NCBI RefSeq assembly: GCF_036227405.1
Contig: NZ_CP109473.1
Span: 1,798,001-1,862,000 of the forward strand
Reading direction: 5' to 3'
From: Streptomyces sp. NBC_01460
GTDB lineage: Bacteria; Actinomycetota; Actinomycetes; Streptomycetales; Streptomycetaceae
DNA length: 64,000 nt
The notes under the pieces are model-generated. The model saw only the letters and a list, made by a program, of their open reading frames with translations, did no database searches and was not told the DNA's origin. The position numbers were made by a program, and so were the translations under genes. Of this stretch, positions 1 through 6,996 are shown piece after piece (the first letter of the stretch is position 1; each line of letters begins with the position of its first letter).

Positions 1-100
1 GGCCGTGCCCGTGACCGCCTCCGTGGCCGGGGTGGTCGCCGTGGCCGTGGTGGTGGGCGGGGCCGTGCGGCTCCGGGGCGTGGGATGTCGAACGTGTCAT
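1..100 (-). CDS. 5' end of a His-rich protein, probable SAM-dependent methyltransferase (partial)
   Basis: The minus strand opens with ATG at 100 and runs off the window edge after 33 codons. What is visible is MTRSTSHAPEPHG followed by a run of HHHGHGDH and HGHGHG type, so the protein starts with a His/Gly-rich, probably metal-binding or disordered, tail. It is divergent from the XRE-cupin regulator that follows. From memory, Streptomyces genomes often place a class I methyltransferase with such a His-rich N-terminus opposite this regulator. The methyltransferase domain lies outside the window, so that name is an inference. Confidence 0.45.
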   Translation of the reverse strand, partial: MTRSTSHAPEPHGPAHHHGHGDHPGHGGGHGHG

Positions 101-147
101 GGGACCGAGCCTACGAGGATTTGCGCGCAGCGCATACGCTCTTGCCC

Positions 148-714
148 ATGACGCAAGAAGGCAGTGATCTCGACGGCCTCGTACGCAAACGGGTCCGGGC
201 TCTGCGGGCGGCGCACGGCTGGTCGCTCGACGACCTCGCCGCCCGCTGCCACCTCAGCCCCTCCACGCTCAGCCGGATCGAGACGGGGCACCGCAGGATC
301 GCGCTCGACCAGCTCACCGCGCTCGCCCGGGCGCTGGGCACCTCGCTCGACCAGCTCGTCGAGACGGCCGCGGACGACGTCGTCATCAACCCCTCGCACA
401 ATCCGGCGCGGGGGCTGACCCAGTGGCCGATGCGCGGTGATCCGGGCGTCACCGTCGCCCGGATGCGGCTGACCGATCCCCCGCCCGAGGGCCCTGCGGC
501 GCTGAAGGCGCACCCCGGCCGCGAGTGGTTCACGGTGCTGTCCGGCACGGTCATGCTGGTCCTGGGCGACCGGAGGCTGCGCCTGGTGGAGGGGCAGGCC
601 GCCGAGTTCAGCACGATGCTCCCGCACGCGCTGGGCGCCGTCGGCGGCCCGGCCGACGTCCTCGGCATCTTCGACCGGGACGGCCGCCGCTCCCATCTGC
701 GCGAGGACTCCTGA
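148..714 (+). CDS. XRE-family regulator with C-terminal cupin domain
   Basis: Transcription factor of 188 residues. An N-terminal helix-turn-helix (about residues 14-70, containing LAARCHLSPSTLSRIETG) precedes a small cupin beta-barrel (about 115-170, with HPGREWFTVLSG). Proteins of this build bind DNA through the HTH and sense a small ligand with the cupin; the ligand here is unknown. I chose ATG 148 rather than GTG 85, because the longer start would run into the divergent gene. A -10-like TACGCT at 135-140 also sits 7 nt before ATG 148, which suggests a leaderless message. It most likely regulates the divergent His-rich protein gene. Confidence 0.9.
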   Translation: MTQEGSDLDGLVRKRVRALRAAHGWSLDDLAARCHLSPSTLSRIETGHRRIALDQLTALARALGTSLDQLVETAADDVVINPSHNPARGLTQWPMRGDPGVTVARMRLTDPPPEGPAALKAHPGREWFTVLSGTVMLVLGDRRLRLVEGQAAEFSTMLPHALGAVGGPADVLGIFDRDGRRSHLREDS

Positions 715-749
715 GAGAGCGGCCGCAGGATGCCGGAACCGTCCGGCCC

Positions 750-1547
750 TCAGGGAATCAGGACGGACTCCTCACCCAGCCGCACGCGTACGACCAGCTC
801 GTGCAGCGCGTCGAAGCCCGAGGGTGACTCCGCGAGCCCCGACCGGGCCTGCGCGTCGTCGAGGACGGCGTGGAGCGCCTCGACGTCGCGCGCGGCCGAC
901 GGCCGGTCCACCGTCGACGCGGGCCCGTGCTCGGCGCCGGCCTTCGCCTCGATCAGCGCGGGCAGGTAGGGCGGCCCGGTCACCTCGTCCAGCAGGGTCG
1001 GCAGGTGGGCCACCAGCCTGCCGGTCCGCATCAGGTGGATGCCGGTGAGCAGCGCGCGGAACGTGTAGAGGAGCGGCTTCAGCTCGCCGGACCTCTCGAA
1101 CAGACGCCACTGCGTGCCGGCGAACCCCCGGTAGTGGTGGGCGTGGTTGCGGGTCACCACCAGCGGGGCCAGGGAGGCGAGTTCCGCGTGGAGGGGCGTG
1201 GTGTGCACCACCAGCGGTGAGAGCAGCTGCTCCAGTACGTAGCCGTTGGGCTTCAGCATGAGCCGGACGAACTTACGGAGGTCGTGGGTGACGAGGTCCA
1301 TCTCGGTCCCGTCGTGGTCCCACATCCGCGAGCGCGTCTCCTCCGGCTCCCGGAGGCCGACGAGATCCTCCGCGGGCAGGACGTGGACCCCCCGCAGGTC
1401 CACGTCCGAGTCCCGTGAGGGGAAGCCGTACAGGTGGGCGCCCGAGACCGTGGCGAACAGGAGCGGGCAGGGCTCGTCGGCGAGTACCGGGGCCAGATCG
1501 GTGACCGGCAGCCCGGCCCGTCGCAGGAGCGTCGTGTCGCTGTGCAT
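750..1547 (-). CDS. RlaP-type nucleotidyltransferase (DNA polymerase beta superfamily)
   Basis: 265-residue predicted nucleotidyltransferase of the COG3541/PF10127 group. The pol-beta signature GAHLYGFPSRDSDVDLRG (about residues 36-53) carries the metal-binding aspartates D48 and D50. The C-terminal half is helical. The family is known mainly from operons linked to RNA ligation/repair and phage-type NAD metabolism; its substrate is not established. This is the last gene of the pnuC-nadR-nrtR-draG operon, starting 3 nt after the stop of the ADP-ribosylglycohydrolase. ATG 1547 is preceded by the coding end of that gene, so translation is probably coupled. Confidence 0.88.
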   Translation of the reverse strand: MHSDTTLLRRAGLPVTDLAPVLADEPCPLLFATVSGAHLYGFPSRDSDVDLRGVHVLPAEDLVGLREPEETRSRMWDHDGTEMDLVTHDLRKFVRLMLKPNGYVLEQLLSPLVVHTTPLHAELASLAPLVVTRNHAHHYRGFAGTQWRLFERSGELKPLLYTFRALLTGIHLMRTGRLVAHLPTLLDEVTGPPYLPALIEAKAGAEHGPASTVDRPSAARDVEALHAVLDDAQARSGLAESPSGFDALHELVVRVRLGEESVLIP

Positions 1548-1550
1548 GGG

Positions 1551-2573
1551 TCAAGCGTCCCAGAGCGCTGCCAGCGACAGCAGGTCGCTGCGGTACTCGA
1601 TGCGCTCCGACCACTCCTTGGGCCAGGCTCCCGCCCCCAGGTGCGCGCCGGCGAGCGCGCCCGTCAGGCAGCCCAGGGAGTCGGAGTCGCCGCGGGTGCA
1701 GGCGGCCCGGCGCAGCGCGGTGACCGGCTCCTCGGGGAAGAGGAGGAAGCAGTGCAGGGCCGTCGCGAGGGCCTCCTCGGCGACCCAGCCGTCGCCGGTG
1801 GCCTCGCAGGGGTCGGTCTCGGGGGACGGGTTCCGCAGGGCGTCCTGGACCCGGGCGAGGGCGGTGAGGCACTCGTCCCAGCCACGCCGGATGTACGCCT
1901 CGGGCGAGGCGTCGCCCGCGTGGCGCCAGAGGTCGCCGAGCCAGCGCATCGGGTACCGGCTGCCGTTCTCGTAGGCGTAGCTGCGCAACTGGCCGACCAG
2001 GCCCATCGGTTCGGCCCCCTGCGCCAGCAGGAAAACCGCGCGGGCCATCAGGTCGGAGGCGGCCAGCGCGGTGGGGTGACCGTGGGTCAGTGCGGCCTGG
2101 AGCTGGGCGGCTCCGGCCCGCTGCTCCTCGCTGAGCCCCGGTACGAGGCCGACGGGTGCGACCCGCATGGTGGCGCCGCAGCCCTTGGAGCCGGTCTGGC
2201 TGGCCTCCTGCCAGGGCCTCCCGTCCTCCAGCAGGCGGCAGGCGGTCATGCAGGTGCGGCCGGGCGCACGGTTGTTGTCCGGGGAGCGGGACCAGCGGAC
2301 GAACTCCTCGCGGACCGGCCCCGCCAGACGCTCCGGGGTGAGCAGGCCCCGGTCCATGGCGGTGCGGATGCCTCGGCCGAGCGCGAGCGTCATCTGGGTG
2401 TCGTCGGTGACGAACGCGGGCTTCGGCAGCCGCATCTGGCGCCAGGGCCCGCACTTGGCGAGGATCGCGGGGACGTTGTTGAACTCGGTGGGGAAGCCCA
2501 GCGCGTCGCCGAGCGCGAGCCCGGTCAGCGCGCCCGTGGCCGCCTGCTTGGTGAGAATCCGTGTCGGGATCAT
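1551..2573 (-). CDS. ADP-ribosylglycohydrolase family protein (DraG-like)
   Basis: 340-residue member of the ADP-ribosylglycohydrolase family, which removes ADP-ribose from proteins or small molecules with two Mg ions. The metal ligands are visible: TDDTQM at residues 56-61, and DSDSLG near 295 in the C-terminal metal motif. Length matches the family. The ATG at 2573 overlaps the stop of the upstream Nudix regulator (ATGA), so it is translated as part of the NAD operon. The context (NMN adenylyltransferase, ADP-ribose-binding Nudix regulator) suggests recycling of ADP-ribose back into the NAD pool. The natural substrate is unknown. Confidence 0.92.
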   Translation of the reverse strand: MIPTRILTKQAATGALTGLALGDALGFPTEFNNVPAILAKCGPWRQMRLPKPAFVTDDTQMTLALGRGIRTAMDRGLLTPERLAGPVREEFVRWSRSPDNNRAPGRTCMTACRLLEDGRPWQEASQTGSKGCGATMRVAPVGLVPGLSEEQRAGAAQLQAALTHGHPTALAASDLMARAVFLLAQGAEPMGLVGQLRSYAYENGSRYPMRWLGDLWRHAGDASPEAYIRRGWDECLTALARVQDALRNPSPETDPCEATGDGWVAEEALATALHCFLLFPEEPVTALRRAACTRGDSDSLGCLTGALAGAHLGAGAWPKEWSERIEYRSDLLSLAALWDA

Positions 2574-3313
2574 GATGTCCGTCCTTCAGGGCGTCCTTCC
2601 GGGCGCAGCAAGGGTGGGTGCAGGGCGGTAGCGGCACCCGCCCGGTAGAGGGCGGCGGGCTTTCCCCGTCCGCCGGTGCGGCGCGGCGGTCCGTCCACGG
2701 CCTGGACGAAGCCGGGCGTGGTGAGGACCTTGCGCCTGAAGTTGGGCCGGTCGAGCTCGACGCCCCAGACGGTCTCGTAGACCTGCTGGAGCTCGCCGAG
2801 GGTGAACTCGGCGGGGCAGAAGGTGGTGGCCAGGCAGGAGTACTCGAGCCTGGCCCCGATCCGGTCGTGGGCGTCCGCCAGGATGCGGTCGTGGTCGAAG
2901 GCGAGCGGCCCGGTGCCGCCCGCGTCCCACCACTGGGCGTGGGCCGCGTCCCCGCCGCCCCGGGGCTCCGGGAGGTCGGGCACGAGCGCCGCGTACGCGA
3001 CGGAGACGACCCGCATCCTGGGGTCGCGGTCCGGGTCGGTGTAGGTGCGCAGCTGTTCGAGGTGGAAGCCGCACACGGACTTCTGGGTGAGACCGGTCTC
3101 CTCGGCGAGCTCGCGGCGGGCCGCCTCCTCGGCGGACTCCCGGGGCAGGACGAATCCGCCGGGCAGCGCCCAGCGCCCCTTGTAGGGGGCCTGGCCGCGC
3201 TCCACGAGCAGCACATGGAGCCGTGCCTCGCGGACGGTGAAGACCGCGAGGTCGACGGTGACGGCGAAGGGGGCGAAGGCGTGGGGGTCGTACCCCTCGG
3301 GGGCGGTGCTCAT
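2570..3313 (-). CDS. nrtR: NrtR-like Nudix regulator of NAD metabolism
   Basis: 247 residues: an N-terminal Nudix domain and a C-terminal winged helix (about 175-240, FTLGELQQVYETVWG then FRRKVL), the NrtR architecture. NrtR proteins bind ADP-ribose in the Nudix fold and repress NAD salvage genes. Here the Nudix box is complete: G53, E59, R67-E68, E71-E72, G74, matching Gx5Ex7REUxEExGU. Many characterised NrtR repressors have a degenerate box, so this one could also hydrolyse ADP-ribose. It sits inside the operon it probably controls, with ATGA overlaps on both sides. The candidate operator is at 5055-5077. Confidence 0.9.
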   Translation of the reverse strand: MSTAPEGYDPHAFAPFAVTVDLAVFTVREARLHVLLVERGQAPYKGRWALPGGFVLPRESAEEAARRELAEETGLTQKSVCGFHLEQLRTYTDPDRDPRMRVVSVAYAALVPDLPEPRGGGDAAHAQWWDAGGTGPLAFDHDRILADAHDRIGARLEYSCLATTFCPAEFTLGELQQVYETVWGVELDRPNFRRKVLTTPGFVQAVDGPPRRTGGRGKPAALYRAGAATALHPPLLRPEGRPEGRTS

Positions 3314-4389
3314 CGGATCTCCGGCAGGGGTGCGGTGAAGTGCCAGCCGTCGGCGAGGAGCCGGTCGACGGCCGCGACCGCCGTGTCGAGGCGCTCACGG
3401 CGGTCCCCGGTGATCTCGACGAACGTGCGTCCGGTGCGGATGAGTTCGGCGCGGAAGCGGTCCGTCATCCAGGGCCGCAGCTCCTCGCCGTCGCGCAGTC
3501 CGTCGTCCTCGAAGGGGACTTCCTCGTGGTCGGTGAGCAGCCACAGGTGGTGGGTGACCCGGTCGGCGGTCTTCTCGACGAGCGGGTTCCTCCCGCCGAT
3601 GTAGCGCTCGTGCCAGACCGTGGTGGCGAAGGAGTCGGTGTCGCAGAAGAGCACCGGGGACCCCACCCGTGCGGCGGCGTCCTCCCTGGCGTTCTGGGTC
3701 TCGGCGATGAGGGGGAAGTCGTCGGTGGTGAAGGTGACGTCCTCCCACTGGGCGCCCGGCCACCGGTCGCGCAGGGCGGCGAGCTTCGCCTCGCTGAACT
3801 CCCGCCCGTACTCGGCGACGTAGCGGGTCCGCGCCCATACGCCGCCGCGCCCGCGGTAGTGGTCGGCCAGGGCGCGGGCCAGGGTCGTGGTGCCGGTGGA
3901 CTCCGCGCCGAGGACGACGACGCGGCGGGCGAGCGCGGCCCGGACGGGCGGCTCCAGGTAGTCCCAGAAGCGGGCGGGATCGGCGCGGACGGCGGTACCC
4001 GAGACGGGGAACAGGGTGCGGCCGGGGTCGACGAGGACGGATTCGGCTCCGAAGCGGCGGGCCAGCTCCTCGCCGTACGCCTCCGAGGTGAAGACGGCGT
4101 CGACCCGTTCGGGGACGGCGGCGGTGAAGACCTCCATGTGCGCGTCCCAGACGGCCTCGTCCGTGACGTCCATGTGGTGGTCGTCGACGGTGCCCACCAC
4201 CCGTACGTCGGGGTGGGCCTCCCGCATCCAGGCGACCCGGTCGGCGAGCGGTACGGACTCCACGGAGGCGGCGCAGACCAGGACGGTGAGCCGCTCGCAG
4301 CGGTCCCGCGCGGTGCGGACGAGGTGGTGGTGGCCGGCGTGCGGCGGATAGAACTTGCCGAGGACGAGGCCGTGCCCGTGGCGTTTCAT
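3310..4389 (-). CDS. nadR: NadR-type NMN adenylyltransferase / ribosylnicotinamide kinase
   Basis: 359 residues with two domains. The first (1-150) is a nucleotidylyltransferase with GKFYPPHAGHHH (11-22) and VSGTAVR (129-135), which adenylates NMN to NAD. The second (from 155) is a P-loop kinase of the ribosylnicotinamide kinase type. The P-loop reads GAESTGTTTL (161-170), so the lysine of GxxxxGK[ST] is a threonine (T167); kinase activity should not be assumed. No N-terminal HTH is present, unlike enterobacterial NadR. It follows pnuC with an ATGA overlap, so imported nicotinamide riboside can be phosphorylated and adenylated. Confidence 0.92.
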   Translation of the reverse strand: MKRHGHGLVLGKFYPPHAGHHHLVRTARDRCERLTVLVCAASVESVPLADRVAWMREAHPDVRVVGTVDDHHMDVTDEAVWDAHMEVFTAAVPERVDAVFTSEAYGEELARRFGAESVLVDPGRTLFPVSGTAVRADPARFWDYLEPPVRAALARRVVVLGAESTGTTTLARALADHYRGRGGVWARTRYVAEYGREFSEAKLAALRDRWPGAQWEDVTFTTDDFPLIAETQNAREDAAARVGSPVLFCDTDSFATTVWHERYIGGRNPLVEKTADRVTHHLWLLTDHEEVPFEDDGLRDGEELRPWMTDRFRAELIRTGRTFVEITGDRRERLDTAVAAVDRLLADGWHFTAPLPEIR

Positions 4390-5042
4390 ACCGGCACCAC
4401 CGCGCCCCTCCGCCGGTCCGCCCCGGCGAGGTCACGGTTCCAGTTGCGCAGCCCGAGGAGGCAGAGCATGAGGAAACCGGCGTAGAGCAGGGACGTCAGG
4501 TAGAGCTCCTTGTACGCGTAGAGCGGGATGTACACCACGTCGGCGGCGATCCACAGCCACCAGGACTCGACGCGCTTGCGGCACTGCCCGTAGGTCGCCA
4601 TGAGGGACAGCGAGGTGGTGAGGGCGTCCCAGAACGGCACGGTCGAGTCCGTGGCCCGGGACAGCAGCAGGGTGAGGCCGGCGGTGCCCACCGCCCCCGC
4701 CGCGAGCAGCCAGGTCCACTCGGCGCGGGTGGTGCTCCGCACCGGCAGGCCCGTCGCACCTGGTCCACCCCCGTGGGTCCAGGTCCACCAGCCGTACGCG
4801 GCGAGGGAGATGAAGACGATCTGCAGGCCGGCGTCGGCGTACAGACCGGACTGGGCGAACAGCAGGACGAAGAACAGGTTGTTGGCGATGCCGATGGGCC
4901 AGTTGGCGAGGTGCTGGCGGGCCACGAGCCAGACGCACAGCGCGCCGCTGCCGAAACCCAGCACCTCGGTCCAGCTGACCGGGGTGTCCAGGACCGTCAC
5001 CAGGGGCTGTTGCAGGGGATCGAGTATGTCCGCGAGCGTCAC
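4386..5042 (-). CDS. pnuC: PnuC-type nicotinamide riboside transporter
   Basis: 218-residue polytopic membrane protein of the PnuC family, with about seven hydrophobic segments and the aromatic WWTW and WWLWIAADVVYIPLY patches typical of the family. PnuC facilitates uptake of nicotinamide riboside, which is then trapped by phosphorylation by the adjacent NadR. The start is GTG at 5042, preceded by a very strong ribosome binding site (AAGAAGGAGG at 5056-5047). This is the first gene of the five-gene NAD operon, and its promoter and putative operator lie directly upstream. Confidence 0.93.
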   Translation of the reverse strand: MTLADILDPLQQPLVTVLDTPVSWTEVLGFGSGALCVWLVARQHLANWPIGIANNLFFVLLFAQSGLYADAGLQIVFISLAAYGWWTWTHGGGPGATGLPVRSTTRAEWTWLLAAGAVGTAGLTLLLSRATDSTVPFWDALTTSLSLMATYGQCRKRVESWWLWIAADVVYIPLYAYKELYLTSLLYAGFLMLCLLGLRNWNRDLAGADRRRGAVVPV

Positions 5043-5054
5043 GCCGCCTCCTTC

Positions 5055-5077
5055 TTAATGGTCACTCTGACTATAAA
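5055..5077. promoter_or_regulatory. Candidate NrtR operator
   Basis: Imperfect palindrome of two 10-bp arms separated by CTC: TTAATGGTCA and TGACTATAAA, matching at 8 of 10 positions, with a conserved core of TGGTCA/TGACTA. It overlaps the -10 element of the pnuC promoter and ends at the ribosome binding site, an ideal place for a repressor. Assignment to NrtR is inferred from position at the head of an operon containing nrtR. Confidence 0.55.
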
Positions 5078-5098
5078 GAAGAAGCGGCGGCAGCAAAA
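5070..5098 (-). promoter_or_regulatory. Putative promoter of the pnuC operon
   Basis: On the minus strand a -10-like TATAGT (5075-5070) follows a -35-like TTTGCT (5097-5092) with a 16-nt spacer. This is the only space for a promoter, because a strong terminator for the upstream operon ends at 5099. Confidence 0.4.
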
Positions 5099-5151
5099 GG
5101 CCCGCGGCCGGTTCCTGTTCGAAAAGACGAACGAGGAACCGGCCGCGGGCC
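5099..5151 (-). terminator. Terminator after rluB
   Basis: Perfect 18-bp GC-rich stem (5099-5116 with 5134-5151) capped by a smaller GTTCG/CGAAC hairpin. It lies between rluB and the pnuC promoter and isolates the two operons. Confidence 0.88.
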
Positions 5152-5188
5152 GTTCGGGAGGGGCGGTGGTCCGAAGACCGGCGGTGGT

Positions 5189-6346
5189 CTACAGACCGAC
5201 CTCGCGCATCAGCATGCCCACCTCGGTGTTGGTCAGGCGGCGCAGCCAGCCCGACTTCTGGTCGCCCAGCGGGATCGGCCCGAAGGACGTCCGCACCAGG
5301 CGGTCGACGGGGAAGCCCGCCTCGGCCAGCATCCGGCGGACGATGTGCTTGCGGCCCTCGTGGAGGGTGACCTCGACCAGGTAGTTCTTGCCGGTGTTCT
5401 CGACGACCCGGAAGTGGTCGGCGCGGGCGTAGCCGTCCTCCAGCTGGATGCCGTCCTTGAGCCGCTTGCCGAGGTCGCGCGGCAGCGGGCCCTGGACGGC
5501 GGCCAGGTAGGTCTTCTTCACGCCGTACTTGGGGTGCGTGAGACGGTGCGCCAGCTCGCCGTGGTTGGTGAGCAGGATGATGCCCTCGGTCTCGGTGTCG
5601 AGCCGCCCGACGTGGAACAGCCGCGTCTCACGGTTGGTGACGTAGTCACCGAGGTTCTGGCGGCCGTCCGGGTCCCCCATGGTGGAGACGACACCGGCCG
5701 GTTTGTTCAGCGCGAAGAACAGGTGCGACTGGGTCGCGACGGTCAGGCCGTCGACCTTGATCTCGTCCTTCTGCGGGTCGACCCGCATGCCCTGCTCCAG
5801 GACGATCTCGCCGTTGACCTCGACCCTGGCCTGCTCGATCAGCTCCTCGCACGCCCGGCGCGAGCCCATGCCGGCCCTGGCGAGGATCTTCTGCAGACGC
5901 TCGCCCTCCTGCTCGGCGCCCGGGTGCGTCTTGGGCGTCTTGATCTCGGGCTTGTCCGCGTAACGGTCGCGGTTGCGCTGCTCGATCTTGGCGTCGAGCT
6001 CGCGGGGACGGGACGGGGCGCCCACGCGCCGTCCACCCTTGCTCACGTTCTGTGCGGGCTTGGGGCCGCCCTTGGCACCACCGCGGGCCGCGGCGCCGCG
6101 GCCCTTGCGGGGACCGCCGTCGCCGCCCGGCTTGTCGGCGCCGACGTCGTAGCGGCGCTCCTCGGGGCGGGGGCGGCGGGGGCGCTGCTCCTGCTGGTCG
6201 TCGCGCCCGGAGCCGGAGACCCGGGGGCTCGGGTTGCTGTTCCTGCCGGTGCCGGTGTTGTTCCTGGCACTCCGGCCGCCGCCACCGCTCCGGCCGCCAC
6301 TGTTGCCGCCGCTGCCGCTTCCGCTGTTCCTGCCACTGCTTCGCAT
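5189..6346 (-). CDS. rluB: 23S rRNA pseudouridine synthase, RsuA/RluB family, with long disordered N-terminus
   Basis: 385 residues. The first 145 or so are low-complexity: Gly/Ser/Asn-rich, then Arg/Gly/Lys-rich. An S4 RNA-binding domain follows (about 150-198, QKILARAGMGSRRACEELI), then the catalytic domain with the GRLD motif near 248 (aspartate about 251), which isomerises uridine in rRNA. Most bacterial RluB proteins lack the basic tail. ATG 6346 overlaps the scpB stop (TGATG); a TTG one codon earlier is also possible. It is the last gene of the parA-scpAB-rluB cluster and ends at the hairpin at 5099-5151. Confidence 0.93.
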   Translation of the reverse strand: MRSSGRNSGSGSGGNSGGRSGGGGRSARNNTGTGRNSNPSPRVSGSGRDDQQEQRPRRPRPEERRYDVGADKPGGDGGPRKGRGAAARGGAKGGPKPAQNVSKGGRRVGAPSRPRELDAKIEQRNRDRYADKPEIKTPKTHPGAEQEGERLQKILARAGMGSRRACEELIEQARVEVNGEIVLEQGMRVDPQKDEIKVDGLTVATQSHLFFALNKPAGVVSTMGDPDGRQNLGDYVTNRETRLFHVGRLDTETEGIILLTNHGELAHRLTHPKYGVKKTYLAAVQGPLPRDLGKRLKDGIQLEDGYARADHFRVVENTGKNYLVEVTLHEGRKHIVRRMLAEAGFPVDRLVRTSFGPIPLGDQKSGWLRRLTNTEVGMLMREVGL

Positions 6347-6996
6347 CAAAAATCCGTCTTGTCGTCTGCGTGAGTATCCGGGGTGTCCGGTGCGTCCGGA
6401 TCGAACGACGGCACACCCTCTAGCGTCTCAGCCTCGATCGCGTCCGCCTCCGGGAGGAAGGGCGCGAGCTCCGGGAGCTCGTCCAGGCCTCGCAGGCCCA
6501 TGCGCTCCAGAAAGTAGTTCGTCGTCCTGTACAGGATCGCACCTGTTTCGGGTTCCGCGCCCGCCTCCCCGACGAGACCCCTCTGGAGCAGGGTCCGCAT
6601 GACGCCGTCGCAGTTCACCCCGCGCACCGCCGAGACCCTCGACCGGCTGACCGGCTGACGGTACGCGACCACCGCGAGCGTCTCCAGCGCCGCCTGGGTG
6701 AGCCGGGCGTGCTGGCCGTCCAGGACGAAGCCCTCGACCGCCTCCGCGTACTCCGGGCGGGTGTAGAAGCGCCAGCCCCCGGCGACGAGCCTGAGGTCGA
6801 ATCCGCGGCGCTGGACGGTGTACTCGTCGGCCAGCTCCCGCAGGGCGTCCGCGACGGCCCTGCGGGGCCGCTGGAGGACCTTGGCGAGGTGTTCCTCGGT
6901 GGCGGGCTCGTCGACGACCATGAGGACCGCCTCCAGGGCGGGCTTGAGGTCGAGCTCCGCGACCGCGGCGTCGCGTCCGTCGTCATCCGTGCTCAT
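6346..6996 (-). CDS. scpB: Segregation and condensation protein B
   Basis: 216-residue ScpB, the winged-helix dimer that binds ScpA in the SMC-ScpAB condensin and helps load and compact chromosome arms. Two wHTH domains are visible: ALEAVLMVVDEPATEEHLA at 17-35, and LTQAALETLAVVAYRQPVS with the following strand GVNCDGVMRTLLQRGLV. The C-terminal 35 residues are acidic. It overlaps scpA by ATGA and rluB by TGATG, the usual order in bacteria. Confidence 0.95.
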   Translation of the reverse strand: MSTDDDGRDAAVAELDLKPALEAVLMVVDEPATEEHLAKVLQRPRRAVADALRELADEYTVQRRGFDLRLVAGGWRFYTRPEYAEAVEGFVLDGQHARLTQAALETLAVVAYRQPVSRSRVSAVRGVNCDGVMRTLLQRGLVGEAGAEPETGAILYRTTNYFLERMGLRGLDELPELAPFLPEADAIEAETLEGVPSFDPDAPDTPDTHADDKTDF

